Origin: Streptomyces sp. NBC_01231
GTDB lineage: Bacteria > Actinomycetota > Actinomycetes > Streptomycetales > Streptomycetaceae
Length of the DNA: 64,000 bases
Assembly (NCBI GenBank): GCA_035999765.1
Contig: CP108521.1
Coordinates: 3,534,001 to 3,598,000 of the forward strand
Direction: 5' to 3'
Made by a program: the position numbers and the translations under genes. Below are positions 28,587-38,848 of this stretch, in pieces (the first letter of the stretch is position 1; each line of letters starts with the position of its first letter). The notes under the pieces were generated by a model that saw nothing but the letters and a program-made list of their open reading frames with translations, had not been told where the DNA came from and ran no database searches.

Positions 28587-31500
28587 ATGAGTGAGAACAG
28601 TGCTACGCGAGTGCTCGAAGACGAACACGAAGATGGCCCGATTCGAGCATCGGATCTGCGCCCGCTGCTCGCCGCGATGACCGCGGCCCGGGACGGGGAC
28701 TTCTCCAAGGTGCCGGAGTCGGGGCACGGTCTGGTGGCCGAACTGGCCGCCGTCTTCAACCAGATCATGGACCGAAGTACGCACTTCAACACCGAAGTGC
28801 AGCGCGTGAAACGGGAGTTGGTCCGGCACGGCCGCCTCGACGAACGGATCGACGCCAGCCCGGGCCAGGGCGCCTGGACCTCCCGGGTCAACGACGTCAA
28901 CCAGGTGCTCGACGCCCTGGTGGCCCCCGCGGCGAACGCGACCCGGGTCCTGGACGCGGTGGCCGACGGCGACCTCACCCAGCGGGTCGACCTGCACGAC
29001 GGCAGCCGGCAATTGCGCGGTGACCTGCGCCGTCTGGGCCGGGCCGTGAACAAGATGGTGGACCAGCTCTCCCTGTTCACCGGCGAGGTGACCCGGGTCG
29101 CCCGCGAGGTCGGCACCGAGGGACGACTCGGCGGCCGGGCCAAGGTGACGGGCTTGTCCGGTAGTTGGCGGGACGTGACCGAGGCGGTCAACACGATGGC
29201 GTCCCGGCTGACGGCCCAGGTCCGCGACATCGCCCTGGTGACCACGGCGGTGGCCCGCGGCGACCTGACCCGCACGGTCACCGTCGAGGCCACGGGCGAG
29301 CTGCTGGAATTGAAGCTGACGGTGAACACGATGGTCGACCAGCTGTCCGCCTTCGCCGACGAGGTCACCCGCGTCGCCCGCGAGGTCGGCACGGAGGGTC
29401 AGCTGGGCGGCCGGGCGCAGGTGCGGGGCGTGTCCGGTGTGTGGAAGGACCTCACCGACAACGTCAACTTCATGGCCTCGAACCTGACCTCCCAGGTCCG
29501 CAACATCGCCCAGGTCACCACCGCCGTCGCCAACGGCGATCTGAGCCAGAAGATCACGGTGGACGCGCAGGGCGAGATCCTGGAGCTGAAGTCCACGATC
29601 AACACGATGGTCGACCAGCTCTCCGCCTTCGCCGACGAGGTCACCCGCGTCGCCCGCGAGGTCGGCACCGAAGGAAACCTCGGCGGCCGGGCCCAGGTGC
29701 GAGGCGTCTCCGGCGTCTGGAAGGACCTCACCGACAACGTCAACTTCATGGCGGACAACCTGACCTCACAGGTCCGCAACATCGCCCTGGTGTCGACCGC
29801 CGTGGCGCAGGGCGACCTCGGCAAGAAGATCACGGTGGAGGCGAAGGGCGAGATCCTCGAGCTGAAGACCACCATCAACACCATGGTCGACCAGCTCTCC
29901 GCCTTCGCCGACGAGGTCACCCGCGTCGCCCGCGAGGTCGGCACCGAAGGAAACCTCGGCGGCCAGGCCCAGGTACGAGGCGTCTCCGGCGTCTGGAAGG
30001 ACCTCACCGACAACGTCAACTTCATGGCGGTGAACCTGACCTCGCAGGTCCGCAACATCGCCCAGGTCACCACCGCCGTCGCCAACGGCGACCTGTCGAA
30101 GAAGATCACCGTCGACGCGCGCGGCGAGATCCTCGAACTGAAGGACACCGTCAACACGATGGTCGAGCAGCTGCGCGCCTTCGCCGACGAGGTGACCCGG
30201 GTGGCCCGCGAGGTCGGCACCGACGGCCGGCTCGGCGGTCGCGCCCAGGTGCTGGGCGTCTCGGGCGTCTGGCGGGACCTGACCGACAACGTCAACTACA
30301 TGGCGGACAACCTGACCTCACAGGTCCGCAACATCGCCCAGGTGGCGACCGCCGTCGCGCAGGGCGACCTGTCGAAGAAGATCGACGTGGACGCGCGCGG
30401 GGAGATCCTGGAGCTGAAGACCACCATCAACACGATGGTCGACACGCTGTCCTCGTTCTCCTCCGAGGTCACCCGAGTGGCCCGCGAGGTGGGTTCCGAG
30501 GGCCAACTGGGCGGACAGGCCCGGGTGGAGGGCGTCTACGGCACCTGGAAGCGCCTCACGACGAACGTGAACGAACTCGCGCTGAACCTGACGACGCAGG
30601 TCCGCGCGATCGCCGAGGTGGCCTCCGCGGTGGCCCAGGGCGACATGTCCCGCTCCATCACCGTGGAGACGCAGGGCGAGGTCACCGAGCTGAAGGACAA
30701 CATCAACCTGATGGTGGCCAACCTCCGCGAGACGACCCGCGCGAAGGACTGGCTGGAGTCCAACCTGGCCCGCCTGGCCGCGCTGATGCAGGGCCACCGG
30801 GACCTGATGGAGGTCGCCGACCTCATCCTGCGCGAGCTGACCCCGCTGGTGAACGCCCAGTACGGCGCGTTCTTCCTGGCCGACCCGGACGAGGACGGCA
30901 CCTCGCTGCGGACCACCGTGCCCGCGAAGGGTCTCGCGTTCATCGCCGGGTACGGGGCCGCCCAGGAGGCCACCGTCGAGACCGGCGGACTCCCCGTGCA
31001 CGGCCTGGTGCGCCAGGCGGCCCGCGAGAAGAAGCGGATCCTCGTGGAGGAGGCCCCGCCGGGCTACATCAAGATCAACAGCGGTCTGGGGGAAGCGGTC
31101 CCGGCGAGCGTGGTCATCATCCCGATCCTGTTCGAGGACAAGCTGCTCGGCGTCATCGAACTGGCCTCCTTCTCCCGCTTCTCCGACGTCCACCTGGCGT
31201 TCTTCGACCAGTTCGTGAACACCATCGGCGTCGCCATCAACACGATCATCGCCAACTCCCGTACGGAGTCCCTGCTCGGCGAGTCCCAGCGCCTGGCCAT
31301 GCAGCTCCAGGAGCGCTCGGACGAACTCCAGAAGCAGCAGGCGGAGTTGCAGCGCTCGAACGCCGAACTGGAGGAGAAGGCAGCTCTGCTGGCCACGTCC
31401 TCCCAGTACAAGTCGGAGTTCCTGGCGAACATGTCGCACGAACTGCGCACGCCGCTGAACTCGCTGCTGATCCTGGCCCGTCTCCTCTCCGACAACCCGG

Positions 31501-32789
31501 ACGGCCATCTCTCCGACCAGGAAGTGCAGTTCGCGACGACGATCCACCGCTCGGGTTCGGACCTCCTCCAGTTGATCAACGACATCCTCGACCTCTCGAA
31601 GATCGAGGCGGGCCGGATGGACGTACGCCCCAAACGGCTCCCGCTCATCAAGCTGCTGGACTACGTCCACGCGACGTTCCGCCCGCTCACCATCGACCGG
31701 GGGCTCGCCTTCGAGGTGGCGGTCGGCGAGGACGTACCGCGCGAGATGCACTCCGACGAGCAGCGTCTCCAGCAGATCCTGCGCAACCTGCTCTCCAACG
31801 CGATCAAGTTCACCGCGTCGGGCCGGGTCGAACTGCGCGTCAACCGTGTGAAGGACCCCGAGCACCGATGGGGGTCCCCCCGCTCATGGGGGTCCCCCCG
31901 CTCGAGCGAAGTCGAGAGTGGGGGAGAAGTCGAGAGTGGGGGAGTCCAGGGCAGCGACGAGGTGATCGCCTTCGCGGTCTCCGACACCGGCATCGGCATC
32001 GCCCCCGAGAAACTCCCGGTGATCTTCGAGGCGTTCCAGCAGGCGGACGGCACGACCAACCGCAAGTACGGCGGCACGGGGCTGGGGCTGTCCATCAGCC
32101 GCGAGATCGCGGGCCTGCTGGGCGGCCGTATCGTCGCCGAGAGCGAACCCGGCCAGGGGTCCACCTTCACGCTGTACGTCCCGGTCGTCAGCCCCGGCCA
32201 CCCGGCGACCGGCCCGGTCCCCGAGGGCCGCGTCTCGCCGGTGCCGGGGCACCTGTCGGCCGAGCCCCTGACCGCCGCCCACGAGGCGGACGACTCCTGG
32301 CCCGCGCCCACCAAGCTGGAGGCGTGGAAGTGGGGGCGAGCCGGCCAGGTCCTGCCCGGGCGCCGGGTGCTGATCGTCGACGACGACATCCGCAACGTCT
32401 TCGCCCTCACCCACGTCCTGGGCCGGGTCGGCATGCCGGTCCTCTACGCGGAGAACGGCCGCGAGGGGATCGAGACGCTGGAGCGCAACCCGGACGTCGA
32501 ACTCGTCCTGATGGACATCATGATGCCGGAGATGGACGGCTACGAGACCATCGCCGCCATCCGCCGCACCCCGCGCTGGACGGGCCTGCCCATCGTCGCG
32601 CTCACCGCGAAGGCGATGCCTGGAGACCGCGAGAAGTCCATCGCCCGGGGCGCCAACGACTACGTGCCGAAGCCGGTGGACGTCGACCAGCTGCTGACCG
32701 TGGTGTGCGCCCTCCTGGACCCCGAGAGCGTGGGCGATCCGCGCGCCACCGCCGTCGAGGAGGCCGCGGTCCCGCCCACGGACGACTGA
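28587..32789 (+). CDS. HAMP-repeat hybrid histidine kinase (HAMPx7-GAF-HisKA-HATPase-REC)
   Basis: 1400 residues from the ATG at 28587; the long upstream frame is not coding. Seven 92-residue units (about 120-715), each like [21 protein letters not shown]...[27 protein letters not shown], are linked HAMP domains as in fungal Nik1-type kinases. Then come a GAF domain (about 740-890), a coiled coil, HisKA with the phospho-His in [11 protein letters not shown] (His951), HATPase ([24 protein letters not shown]) and a receiver domain with Asp in [11 protein letters not shown] (Asp1310). No membrane helix is seen, so it should be cytoplasmic. A palindromic element adds about 26 residues inside the HATPase domain. 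Confidence 0.93.
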   Translation: MSENSATRVLEDEHEDGPIRASDLRPLLAAMTAARDGDFSKVPESGHGLVAELAAVFNQIMDRSTHFNTEVQRVKRELVRHGRLDERIDASPGQGAWTSRVNDVNQVLDALVAPAANATRVLDAVADGDLTQRVDLHDGSRQLRGDLRRLGRAVNKMVDQLSLFTGEVTRVAREVGTEGRLGGRAKVTGLSGSWRDVTEAVNTMASRLTAQVRDIALVTTAVARGDLTRTVTVEATGELLELKLTVNTMVDQLSAFADEVTRVAREVGTEGQLGGRAQVRGVSGVWKDLTDNVNFMASNLTSQVRNIAQVTTAVANGDLSQKITVDAQGEILELKSTINTMVDQLSAFADEVTRVAREVGTEGNLGGRAQVRGVSGVWKDLTDNVNFMADNLTSQVRNIALVSTAVAQGDLGKKITVEAKGEILELKTTINTMVDQLSAFADEVTRVAREVGTEGNLGGQAQVRGVSGVWKDLTDNVNFMAVNLTSQVRNIAQVTTAVANGDLSKKITVDARGEILELKDTVNTMVEQLRAFADEVTRVAREVGTDGRLGGRAQVLGVSGVWRDLTDNVNYMADNLTSQVRNIAQVATAVAQGDLSKKIDVDARGEILELKTTINTMVDTLSSFSSEVTRVAREVGSEGQLGGQARVEGVYGTWKRLTTNVNELALNLTTQVRAIAEVASAVAQGDMSRSITVETQGEVTELKDNINLMVANLRETTRAKDWLESNLARLAALMQGHRDLMEVADLILRELTPLVNAQYGAFFLADPDEDGTSLRTTVPAKGLAFIAGYGAAQEATVETGGLPVHGLVRQAAREKKRILVEEAPPGYIKINSGLGEAVPASVVIIPILFEDKLLGVIELASFSRFSDVHLAFFDQFVNTIGVAINTIIANSRTESLLGESQRLAMQLQERSDELQKQQAELQRSNAELEEKAALLATSSQYKSEFLANMSHELRTPLNSLLILARLLSDNPDGHLSDQEVQFATTIHRSGSDLLQLINDILDLSKIEAGRMDVRPKRLPLIKLLDYVHATFRPLTIDRGLAFEVAVGEDVPREMHSDEQRLQQILRNLLSNAIKFTASGRVELRVNRVKDPEHRWGSPRSWGSPRSSEVESGGEVESGGVQGSDEVIAFAVSDTGIGIAPEKLPVIFEAFQQADGTTNRKYGGTGLGLSISREIAGLLGGRIVAESEPGQGSTFTLYVPVVSPGHPATGPVPEGRVSPVPGHLSAEPLTAAHEADDSWPAPTKLEAWKWGRAGQVLPGRRVLIVDDDIRNVFALTHVLGRVGMPVLYAENGREGIETLERNPDVELVLMDIMMPEMDGYETIAAIRRTPRWTGLPIVALTAKAMPGDREKSIARGANDYVPKPVDVDQLLTVVCALLDPESVGDPRATAVEEAAVPPTDD
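28941..30730 (+). repeat. Tandem 276-bp repeats encoding linked HAMP domains
   Basis: The CAGGTCCGC start of the unit recurs at 29217, 29493, 29769, 30045, 30321 and 30597, an exact 276-base (92-codon) period. Units 3 to 5 are especially alike at DNA level, so unit number may vary by recombination. Confidence 0.85.
31868..31947. repeat. Palindromic intragenic element, copy 2 (inside the hybrid kinase gene)
   Basis: It carries two 18-bp tandem duplications: ATGGGGGTCCCCCCGCTC at 31868-31885 and 31886-31903, and AAGTCGAGAGTGGGGGAG at 31909-31926 and 31927-31944. The core is the reverse complement of the element at 17162-17208. All parts are multiples of three, so the frame is kept. Confidence 0.8.
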
Positions 32790-32803
32790 ATGAGGTCGGT
32801 CAC

Positions 32804-33373
32804 ATGAGCGCTGAGACACCGTCCGAAGAGGGAGCCGGCATCCTCCTGGTCGACGACATGGAGGACAACCTGATCGCGTTGGAAGCGGTCCTGGCATCCC
32901 TCAACGAACCCCTCGTCCGCGCACGTTCGGGCGAGGACGCGATGAAGGCGCTGCTGCGCCGGCGGTTCGCCCTCGTCCTGCTCGACGTACGCATGCCGGG
33001 CATGGACGGTTTCGAGACCGCCGCCCACATCAAACGGCTCGACCAGACCAAGGACGTCCCGATCATCTTCCTGACCGGTGCGGAGGACGACTCCGGCTAC
33101 GCCTTCCGCGGCTACGCGACGGGAGCGGCGGACTATCTGACCAAGCCGTTCGACCCGTGGGTGCTGCGCGCGAAGGTCACCGTCTTCCTGGACCTGCACC
33201 GCAAGAACCGGCAGTTGGAGGGGTTGCTGGCGCGGGAACAGGCCGACGACCGAGAGTTGAACAGTCGACTGGCGGCCGTGGAGGAGCAGTTGACCGACGC
33301 CCCGGACATATCCACCCTGCGCACACAGGTCAGGGAGCTACGGCGTCTGGTGAACAGGGGACGCGTGTCCTGA
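32804..33373 (+). CDS. Response regulator with C-terminal coiled coil
   Basis: 189 residues from the ATG at 32804, 14 bases after the kinase stop. One receiver domain (ILLVDDMEDN near 13; phosphorylation Asp in LVLLDVRMPGMDGF near 58; conserved Thr in FLTGAED and Lys in YLTKPFDPW) is followed by a coiled coil of about 55 residues (RKNRQLEGLLAREQAD) and no DNA-binding domain. It probably receives phosphate from the hybrid kinase and acts by protein contact. Confidence 0.9.
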   Translation: MSAETPSEEGAGILLVDDMEDNLIALEAVLASLNEPLVRARSGEDAMKALLRRRFALVLLDVRMPGMDGFETAAHIKRLDQTKDVPIIFLTGAEDDSGYAFRGYATGAADYLTKPFDPWVLRAKVTVFLDLHRKNRQLEGLLAREQADDRELNSRLAAVEEQLTDAPDISTLRTQVRELRRLVNRGRVS

Positions 33374-33378
33374 CCTCC

Positions 33379-33444
33379 AGGGGCGCGGGACTGTCTCGAT
33401 GTGCGGCTGCGCCGCGTGGGCGCGACAAGCCACGAACCACCCGC
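33379..33444 (+). repeat. 66-bp interspersed repeat, copy 2
   Basis: Same 66-mer as 14579-14644 but on the other strand, 59 of 66 positions alike by eye. It lies directly after the response-regulator stop. An inverted repeat (GGGACTGT at 33387-33394 and ACAGTCCC at 33454-33461) brackets it, so the RNA could fold as a terminator for both converging genes. Confidence 0.8.
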
Positions 33445-33488
33445 AGCCGCCGAACAGTCCCCCGCCCCGCCCCCCCTCCGCTGGCGCC

Positions 33489-35363
33489 CTACGCTTCGCG
33501 CGACCCCGCGTACATCTCGTCGATCAGGTGCTTGTACTCCCGCTCCACAACCGGCCGCTTCAGCTTCAAGCTGGGCGTGATCTCACCGTGCTCGACGTCG
33601 AGATCCCTCGGCAGCAACCGGAACTTCTTGATCGTCTGCCACCGCTGAAGTCCCGTGTTGAGCTCCTTCACGTACCCCTCGACCATCGAGACCGTCGTCG
33701 GCGCGGCGACAACGTCCGCGTACGACTTCCCCTCCAGCCCGTTCTCCTTGGCCCAGTCGAGGATCGAGACCTCGTCCAGCGCGATGAGCGCCGTGCAGAA
33801 GTTCCGGTCGGCCCCGTGCACCAGGATGTTGGACACGTACGGGCACACCGCCTTGAACTGCCCCTCGACCTCCGCGGGCGCGATGTACTTGCCGCCGGAC
33901 GTCTTGATGAGGTCCTTCTTGCGGTCGGTGATCCGCAGATACCCGTCGGGCGACAGCTCGCCGATGTCCCCGGTGTGGAACCAGCCGTCCGACTCCAGCA
34001 CCTCGACGGTCTTCTCGGGCAGCCCGTGGTAGCCCTCCATGATGCCCGGCCCGCGCAGCAGGATCTCGCCGTCGTCGGCGATGCGCACCTCGGTGCCGGG
34101 CAGCGGCTTGCCGACCGTGCCGGTGCGGTAGGCCTCACCGGGGTTCACGAAGGAGGCCGCGGAGGACTCCGTGAGCCCGTAGCCCTCGAGGATGTGGATG
34201 CCGGCGCCGGCGAAGAAGTAGCCGATCTCGGGCGCCAGGGCCGCGCTGCCCGACACACACGCCCGCAGGTTCCCGCCGAACGCCTCACGGATCTTCGCGA
34301 AGACGAGCGCGTCGGCGACCTTGTGCTTGGCCGCGAGTCCGAAGGGGACGGACGCCGATCCGGTGTGCCGGAAGTTGTCCTGCGCGGCCTTGGCGTACTC
34401 GCGGGCGACCTCGGCGGCCCACTGGAAGATCTTGTACTTGGCGCCGCCGCCCGCACGGGCCTTCGCGGCGACCCCGTTGTAGACCTTCTCGAAGATGCGC
34501 GGCACGGCCGCCATGTACGTCGGCTCGACGACCGGCAGATTCTCGATGATCTTGTCGACACGACCGTCGACGGCGGTGACGTGACCGACCTCGATCTGGC
34601 CCGACGTGAGCACCTTGCCGAAGACGTGCGCGAGCGGCAGCCACAGGTACTGCACATCCTCGGCGCTGATCAGTCCCGTCGCGGCGGTCGCCTTCGCCAT
34701 GTACGCCCAGTTGTCGTGCGGCAGGCGCACGCCCTTGGGACGGCCGGTGGTGCCGGAGGTGTAGATGAGGGTCGCGAGCTGGTCCTTGGTGATCGCGCCG
34801 ACCCGCTCCTTGATCAGGTCGGGGTCCTTCTCCAGCCGGGCGGCGCCGCGCTTCTCCAGCTCGTCGAGGGTGAGGATCCAGTCGGCGGTCTCGACTCCGG
34901 CCGGGTCGACCACGACCACGTGGGTGAGGTCGGGCAGCTCGGCCCGCTTCTCGACCGCCTTGGCGAGCTGGGCGGCGTCCTCGGCGATCAGCACCCGGCT
35001 GTCGGAGTCGGCCAGGATGAACGCGGACTCGTCGGCGTTGGTCTGCGGATAGACGGTGGTCGTGGCGGCCCCGGCGCACATGATGCCGAGGTCGACCAGG
35101 ATCCACTCGTACCGGGTGGAGGAGGCGAGCGCGACGCGCTGCTCGGACTGGACACCCAGCTCGATCAGACCGGCCGCGATCGCGTAGACCCGCTCGGCGG
35201 CCTGCGCCCAGGTCAGCGACTTCCAGTCGTCCGGGCCCTCGCCGGAGGCGGGGGGTACCGGGTAGCGGTATGCCTCGGCGTCCGGTGTGGCCGCCACTCG
35301 CTCCAGGAAGAGGTTCGCCACGCTCGGCGGTCGGTTCTCGATCAGGGTCTGTGTGTCGCTCAC
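33489..35363 (-). CDS. Long-chain acyl-CoA synthetase (AMP-forming)
   Basis: 624 residues, FadD15-like in length. The AMP-binding P-loop [18 protein letters not shown] is near 210, GYGLTESSA near 405, WFHTGDIG near 475 and the hinge/catalytic region ITDRKKDLIKTSGGKYIAP near 495. It activates long-chain fatty acids to acyl-CoA at the membrane face. It is monocistronic, ending near the 66-bp repeat and convergent with the response-regulator gene. No special regulation site was seen. Confidence 0.92.
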   Translation of the reverse strand: MSDTQTLIENRPPSVANLFLERVAATPDAEAYRYPVPPASGEGPDDWKSLTWAQAAERVYAIAAGLIELGVQSEQRVALASSTRYEWILVDLGIMCAGAATTTVYPQTNADESAFILADSDSRVLIAEDAAQLAKAVEKRAELPDLTHVVVVDPAGVETADWILTLDELEKRGAARLEKDPDLIKERVGAITKDQLATLIYTSGTTGRPKGVRLPHDNWAYMAKATAATGLISAEDVQYLWLPLAHVFGKVLTSGQIEVGHVTAVDGRVDKIIENLPVVEPTYMAAVPRIFEKVYNGVAAKARAGGGAKYKIFQWAAEVAREYAKAAQDNFRHTGSASVPFGLAAKHKVADALVFAKIREAFGGNLRACVSGSAALAPEIGYFFAGAGIHILEGYGLTESSAASFVNPGEAYRTGTVGKPLPGTEVRIADDGEILLRGPGIMEGYHGLPEKTVEVLESDGWFHTGDIGELSPDGYLRITDRKKDLIKTSGGKYIAPAEVEGQFKAVCPYVSNILVHGADRNFCTALIALDEVSILDWAKENGLEGKSYADVVAAPTTVSMVEGYVKELNTGLQRWQTIKKFRLLPRDLDVEHGEITPSLKLKRPVVEREYKHLIDEMYAGSREA

Positions 35364-35633
35364 GACATCCTCCGGGGCCCGCGACAGCGCGGCTGGCTCA
35401 GTGCGGCTGGGGTCTTTGCGGCTTGGGTGGTGCGGCTGGGCTTGCGGCTGTTCTCACCCGCGAGCCGTTGTTTAACTCGCGAGTAACCATCGAGCAGAGT
35501 CAGGGTAAGGCGCGACCGGCCGGTGCGTAAGGGGCGACGGCCTGTCACTTTCCACAGAGAGCGACGCTACGCACGCGTAGGGGCCCACCGCGTCGACACG
35601 CGGCAGGCCCCTATTTTCGCGGTAAAGGACGGC
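35364..35633. other. Intergenic region upstream of the acyl-CoA synthetase
   Basis: 270 bases without a convincing gene. It holds short GTGCGGCTGGG-type repeats near 35400-35450 and the less G+C-rich promoter side of the acyl-CoA synthetase gene (35460-35510). Confidence 0.4.
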
Positions 35634-37502
35634 TTACTTCTTGCCCTTGCCGGAACCCGCGCTGTCGTCACTGGACAGGACGGCGATGAAGGCCTCCTGC
35701 GGAACCTCCACGGAACCCACCATCTTCATCCGCTTCTTGCCTTCCTTCTGCTTCTCCAGCAGCTTCCGCTTACGGGAGATGTCACCGCCGTAGCACTTGG
35801 CGAGGACGTCCTTGCGGATGGCGCGGATGGTCTCGCGGGCGATCACCCGGGAGCCGATGGCGGCCTGGATGGGGATCTCGAAGGCCTGGCGCGGGATGAG
35901 CTCGCGCAGCTTGGCGACGAGACGTACCCCGTACGCGTACGCGGCGTCCTTGTGGGTGACGGCGGAGAAGGCGTCGACCCGGTCGCCATGCAGCAGGATG
36001 TCGACCTTCACCAGCTGGGCGTCCTGCTCGCCGGTGGGCTCGTAGTCCAGGGAGGCGTAACCGCGGGTCTTGGACTTCAGGTTGTCGAAGAAGTCGAAGA
36101 CGATCTCGGCGAGGGGAAGCGTGTAGCGGATCTCGACGCGGTCCTCGGAGAGGTAGTCCATGCCGAGGAGGGTGCCGCGGCGGGTCTGGCAGAGCTCCAT
36201 GATCGAGCCGATGAACTCGCTGGGAGCGAGGATCGTGGCCCGCACGACCGGCTCGAAGACCTTGTCGATCTTGCCCTCGGGGAACTCGCTCGGGTTGGTG
36301 ACCGTGTGCTCCTTCCCGTCCTCCATGATCACGCGGTAGACCACGTTGGGCGCGGTGGCGATGAGTTCGAGGTTGAACTCGCGCTCCAGGCGCTCACGGA
36401 TGACGTCGAGGTGCAGCAGGCCGAGGAAGCCGACGCGGAAGCCGAAGCCGAGGGCCGCGGAGGTCTCCGGTTCGTAGACGAGGGCGGCATCGTTGAGCTG
36501 GAGCTTGTCCAGCGCCTCGCGGAGGTCGGGGTACTCCGATCCGTCCAGCGGATAGAGGCCGGAGAAGACCATCGGCTTGGGGTCCTTGTACCCGCCGAGG
36601 GCCTCGGTGGCGCCCTTGTCCTTGCTGGTGATGGTGTCGCCGACCTTGGACTGACGGACGTCCTTCACGCCGGTGATGATGTAGCCCACCTCACCGACGC
36701 CGATGCCGTCGGCCGGTGTCATCTCGGGGGACGAGACGCCGATCTCGAGGAGCTCGTGGGTGGCGCCGGTCGACATCATCTTGATGCGCTCGCGCTTGTT
36801 GAGCTGGCCGTCGATGACGCGGACGTAGGTGACCACGCCCCGGTAGGAGTCGTAGACCGAGTCGAAGATCATCGCGCGGGCGGGGGCGTCCTTGACGCCG
36901 ACCGGGGCCGGGACGTCGCGGACGACCCGGTCCAGGAGCGCGTCCACGCCCAGGCCGGTCTTCGCCGAGACCTTGAGCACGTCCTCGGGCTGGCAGCCGA
37001 TGAGGTTGGCGAGCTCCTCAGAGAACTTCTCCGGCTGGGCGGCCGGCAGGTCGATCTTGTTCAGTACGGGGATGATCTTGAGGTCGTTCTCCATCGCCAA
37101 GTAGAGGTTGGCGAGGGTCTGGGCCTCGATGCCCTGGGCGGCGTCGACGAGGAGCACGGTGCCCTCGCAGGCCGCGAGCGACCGCGAGACCTCGTAGGTG
37201 AAGTCGACGTGCCCCGGGGTGTCGATCATGTTGAGGATGTGCGTGTTGTCTTTGTCATGGGTGGGGGCCCACGGCAGACGCACGGCCTGTGACTTGATCG
37301 TGATTCCGCGCTCACGCTCGATGTCCATGCGGTCGAGGTACTGAGCACGCATCTGCCGTTGCTCGACCACACCGGTCAGCTGGAGCATCCGGTCGGCGAG
37401 CGTGGACTTGCCGTGGTCGATGTGCGCGATGATGCAGAAGTTGCGGATCTGAGCCGGGGTGGTACGGCTCGGCTCGGGCACATGGCTAGGGATCGCGGGC
37501 AC
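35634..37502 (-). CDS. lepA: Elongation factor 4 (LepA)
   Basis: 622 residues from the GTG at 37502 (protein start [13 protein letters not shown]), chosen because an AGGA site precedes it and the family begins here; the open frame extends 23 codons further upstream. The G domain has [14 protein letters not shown] and NKID motifs; domains II, III, V and the LepA-specific C-terminal domain ([19 protein letters not shown]) follow. It is a ribosome-bound GTPase that helps translation and back-translocation. It is divergent from rpsT, the usual actinomycete arrangement. Confidence 0.96.
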   Translation of the reverse strand: MPAIPSHVPEPSRTTPAQIRNFCIIAHIDHGKSTLADRMLQLTGVVEQRQMRAQYLDRMDIERERGITIKSQAVRLPWAPTHDKDNTHILNMIDTPGHVDFTYEVSRSLAACEGTVLLVDAAQGIEAQTLANLYLAMENDLKIIPVLNKIDLPAAQPEKFSEELANLIGCQPEDVLKVSAKTGLGVDALLDRVVRDVPAPVGVKDAPARAMIFDSVYDSYRGVVTYVRVIDGQLNKRERIKMMSTGATHELLEIGVSSPEMTPADGIGVGEVGYIITGVKDVRQSKVGDTITSKDKGATEALGGYKDPKPMVFSGLYPLDGSEYPDLREALDKLQLNDAALVYEPETSAALGFGFRVGFLGLLHLDVIRERLEREFNLELIATAPNVVYRVIMEDGKEHTVTNPSEFPEGKIDKVFEPVVRATILAPSEFIGSIMELCQTRRGTLLGMDYLSEDRVEIRYTLPLAEIVFDFFDNLKSKTRGYASLDYEPTGEQDAQLVKVDILLHGDRVDAFSAVTHKDAAYAYGVRLVAKLRELIPRQAFEIPIQAAIGSRVIARETIRAIRKDVLAKCYGGDISRKRKLLEKQKEGKKRMKMVGSVEVPQEAFIAVLSSDDSAGSGKGKK

Positions 37503-37600
37503 GCAGGGTCCTGATTCTTGAGGCGTCCGCAGTGTCTGCGGTCTCGGGTCGGATCGATACGTAGCCTCCATCGTCCCACGGGTGGGGCGGTGCGATCGGT

Positions 37601-37630
37601 TTGGGCCACTCGGAGGGCCGCTGGTACTCT
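37601..37630 (+). promoter_or_regulatory. Possible vegetative promoter of rpsT
   Basis: TTGGGC at 37601-37606 and TACTCT at 37625-37630 are spaced by 18 bases and lie about 120 bases before the rpsT start. The match to the main sigma factor consensus is fair. Confidence 0.45.
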
Positions 37631-37748
37631 GGGTGGCTGTGTCTCATGCCCTCTCAGCAGGAGGCACATCATCAAGAAATCACCGGCGCGTGGAGCGGAC
37701 CGCAAACGGTCCTCGTTCTCGCGTGCCTGAACCTGTAGAGGCTCATTC

Positions 37749-38015
37749 GTGGCGAACATCAAGTCCCAGATCAAGCGGATCAAGACCAACGAGAAGGCGC
37801 GGCTGCGCAACAAGGCCGTCAAGTCCTCCCTGAAGACCGCGATCCGCAAGGCCCGTGAGGCCGCTGCCGCGGGTGACGCCGAGAAGGCAACCGAGTACCA
37901 GCGCGCTGCCGCGCGTCAGCTCGACAAGGCCGTCTCCAAGGGCGTCATCCACAAGAACCAGGCCGCCAACAAGAAGTCGGCGCTTGCTTCGAAGGTCGCT
38001 TCCCTCAAGGGCTGA
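37749..38015 (+). CDS. rpsT: 30S ribosomal protein S20
   Basis: 88 residues, complete. The sequence [18 protein letters not shown] and the rest, rich in Lys/Ala/Arg helices, is unmistakable S20, which binds the 5' domain of 16S rRNA. The start is a GTG at 37749. It is divergent from lepA and followed by a strong stem-loop at 38145-38195. Confidence 0.98.
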   Translation: MANIKSQIKRIKTNEKARLRNKAVKSSLKTAIRKAREAAAAGDAEKATEYQRAAARQLDKAVSKGVIHKNQAANKKSALASKVASLKG

Positions 38016-38144
38016 ACCCTTCTGATCTGACCGCCGGAGGGAATCGAGCGGGCCCTCTCTCATCCGCTCCCGTCCGGCACCCCGGAACCGCGCGCGGCCT
38101 GCGTTCGCCACGCGGGCGCGGATCCACCGTCTTGACCTATTGAA

Positions 38145-38195
38145 CCGAAGGCCCCGGCGCCTGCCCTTCCCCAGGGCGGGTACTGGGGCCTTCGG
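38145..38195 (+). terminator. Stem-loop after rpsT
   Basis: CCGAAGGCCCC at 38145-38155 pairs perfectly with GGGGCCTTCGG at 38185-38195, and an inner near-palindrome (CTGCCCT/AGGGCGG) lengthens the stem. It lies 130 bases beyond the rpsT stop. The stretch 38200-38300 that follows holds GGGCTTCGGC-type short repeats. Confidence 0.65.
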
Positions 38196-38303
38196 CGTGC
38201 ACCGGGGCTTTCAGCTCGCCTTGGGGCTTCGGCGCGCACGGGGGGGGCTTTCGGCGGGGCTTCGGCTCGCCTTGGGGCTTCAGCTCACCTTCGGGCGTCG
38301 GGC

Positions 38304-38699
38304 TTACGCCCAGAACTCGTTCGCCCTGTCGATGGACTCGACGCACTCGTCGAGGTCGCTGATCTTGTCTCCGACGATCCGGAAGACGATGCACCCGTTG
38401 TCGTCGATGCGCTTGCCGCCGCGCTCGGCCGAGATTCGGTGCACGGCGACCGCGTGACCCCGGCCGTCGACGAGGATGCTGTTCAACTTGACCTGCAGGG
38501 TCCCGCCGGTCTCCTCGAAGAGCCGGCCGTACATCTCGATGGTCGCGTCCAGACCCTTGAAGTCACCCGAGAGCGGGTGACTGCCGGGAACATGATGCGT
38601 ACAGTCCGCTGTCATCAGCCCGCGCAAGGTGTCCATGTCCCCACGCGTGAAAGCCTCGTATCCCTTGCGGACGAGCGCTGCGTTCGGGTGTTCAGCCAT
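38304..38699 (-). CDS. SnoaL-like/NTF2-fold protein
   Basis: 131 residues from the ATG at 38699. One cystatin-like alpha+beta (NTF2-like) domain: ALVRKGYEAFTRGDMDTLRGLMTADCTHHVPG and EMYGRLFEETGGTLQVKLNSILVDG are typical of SnoaL-like ketosteroid-isomerase-related proteins. The specific reaction, if any, cannot be read. The reading frame extends upstream but without a good start. No operon partner is evident; it lies between rpsT and holA. Confidence 0.78.
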   Translation of the reverse strand: MAEHPNAALVRKGYEAFTRGDMDTLRGLMTADCTHHVPGSHPLSGDFKGLDATIEMYGRLFEETGGTLQVKLNSILVDGRGHAVAVHRISAERGGKRIDDNGCIVFRIVGDKISDLDECVESIDRANEFWA

Positions 38700-38848
38700 G
38701 ACAACCGCCACCTCTCCGTTGCTCGGCGATTTCGGCTGGCATGTCCGATTCTCCTCCGCATGGGGGCGGGGGCACCAGGGCAAGGGCGAGTCACACCGGG
38801 ACGCCGGAGCCGTCAGTCGTCAGGGGCGTCAGGGGCTGGTGCCCGTTC

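Noticed and set aside
29165..32800. Very long alternative plus-strand frame across the kinase gene
   Set aside because: Arg/His/Gly/Pro-rich shadow of the HAMP repeats; only its last 189 codons (from 32804) are the real response regulator.
35523..37292. 589-residue plus-strand open frame opposite lepA
   Set aside because: Composition is that of the antisense of a high-G+C gene; lepA on the other strand is certain.
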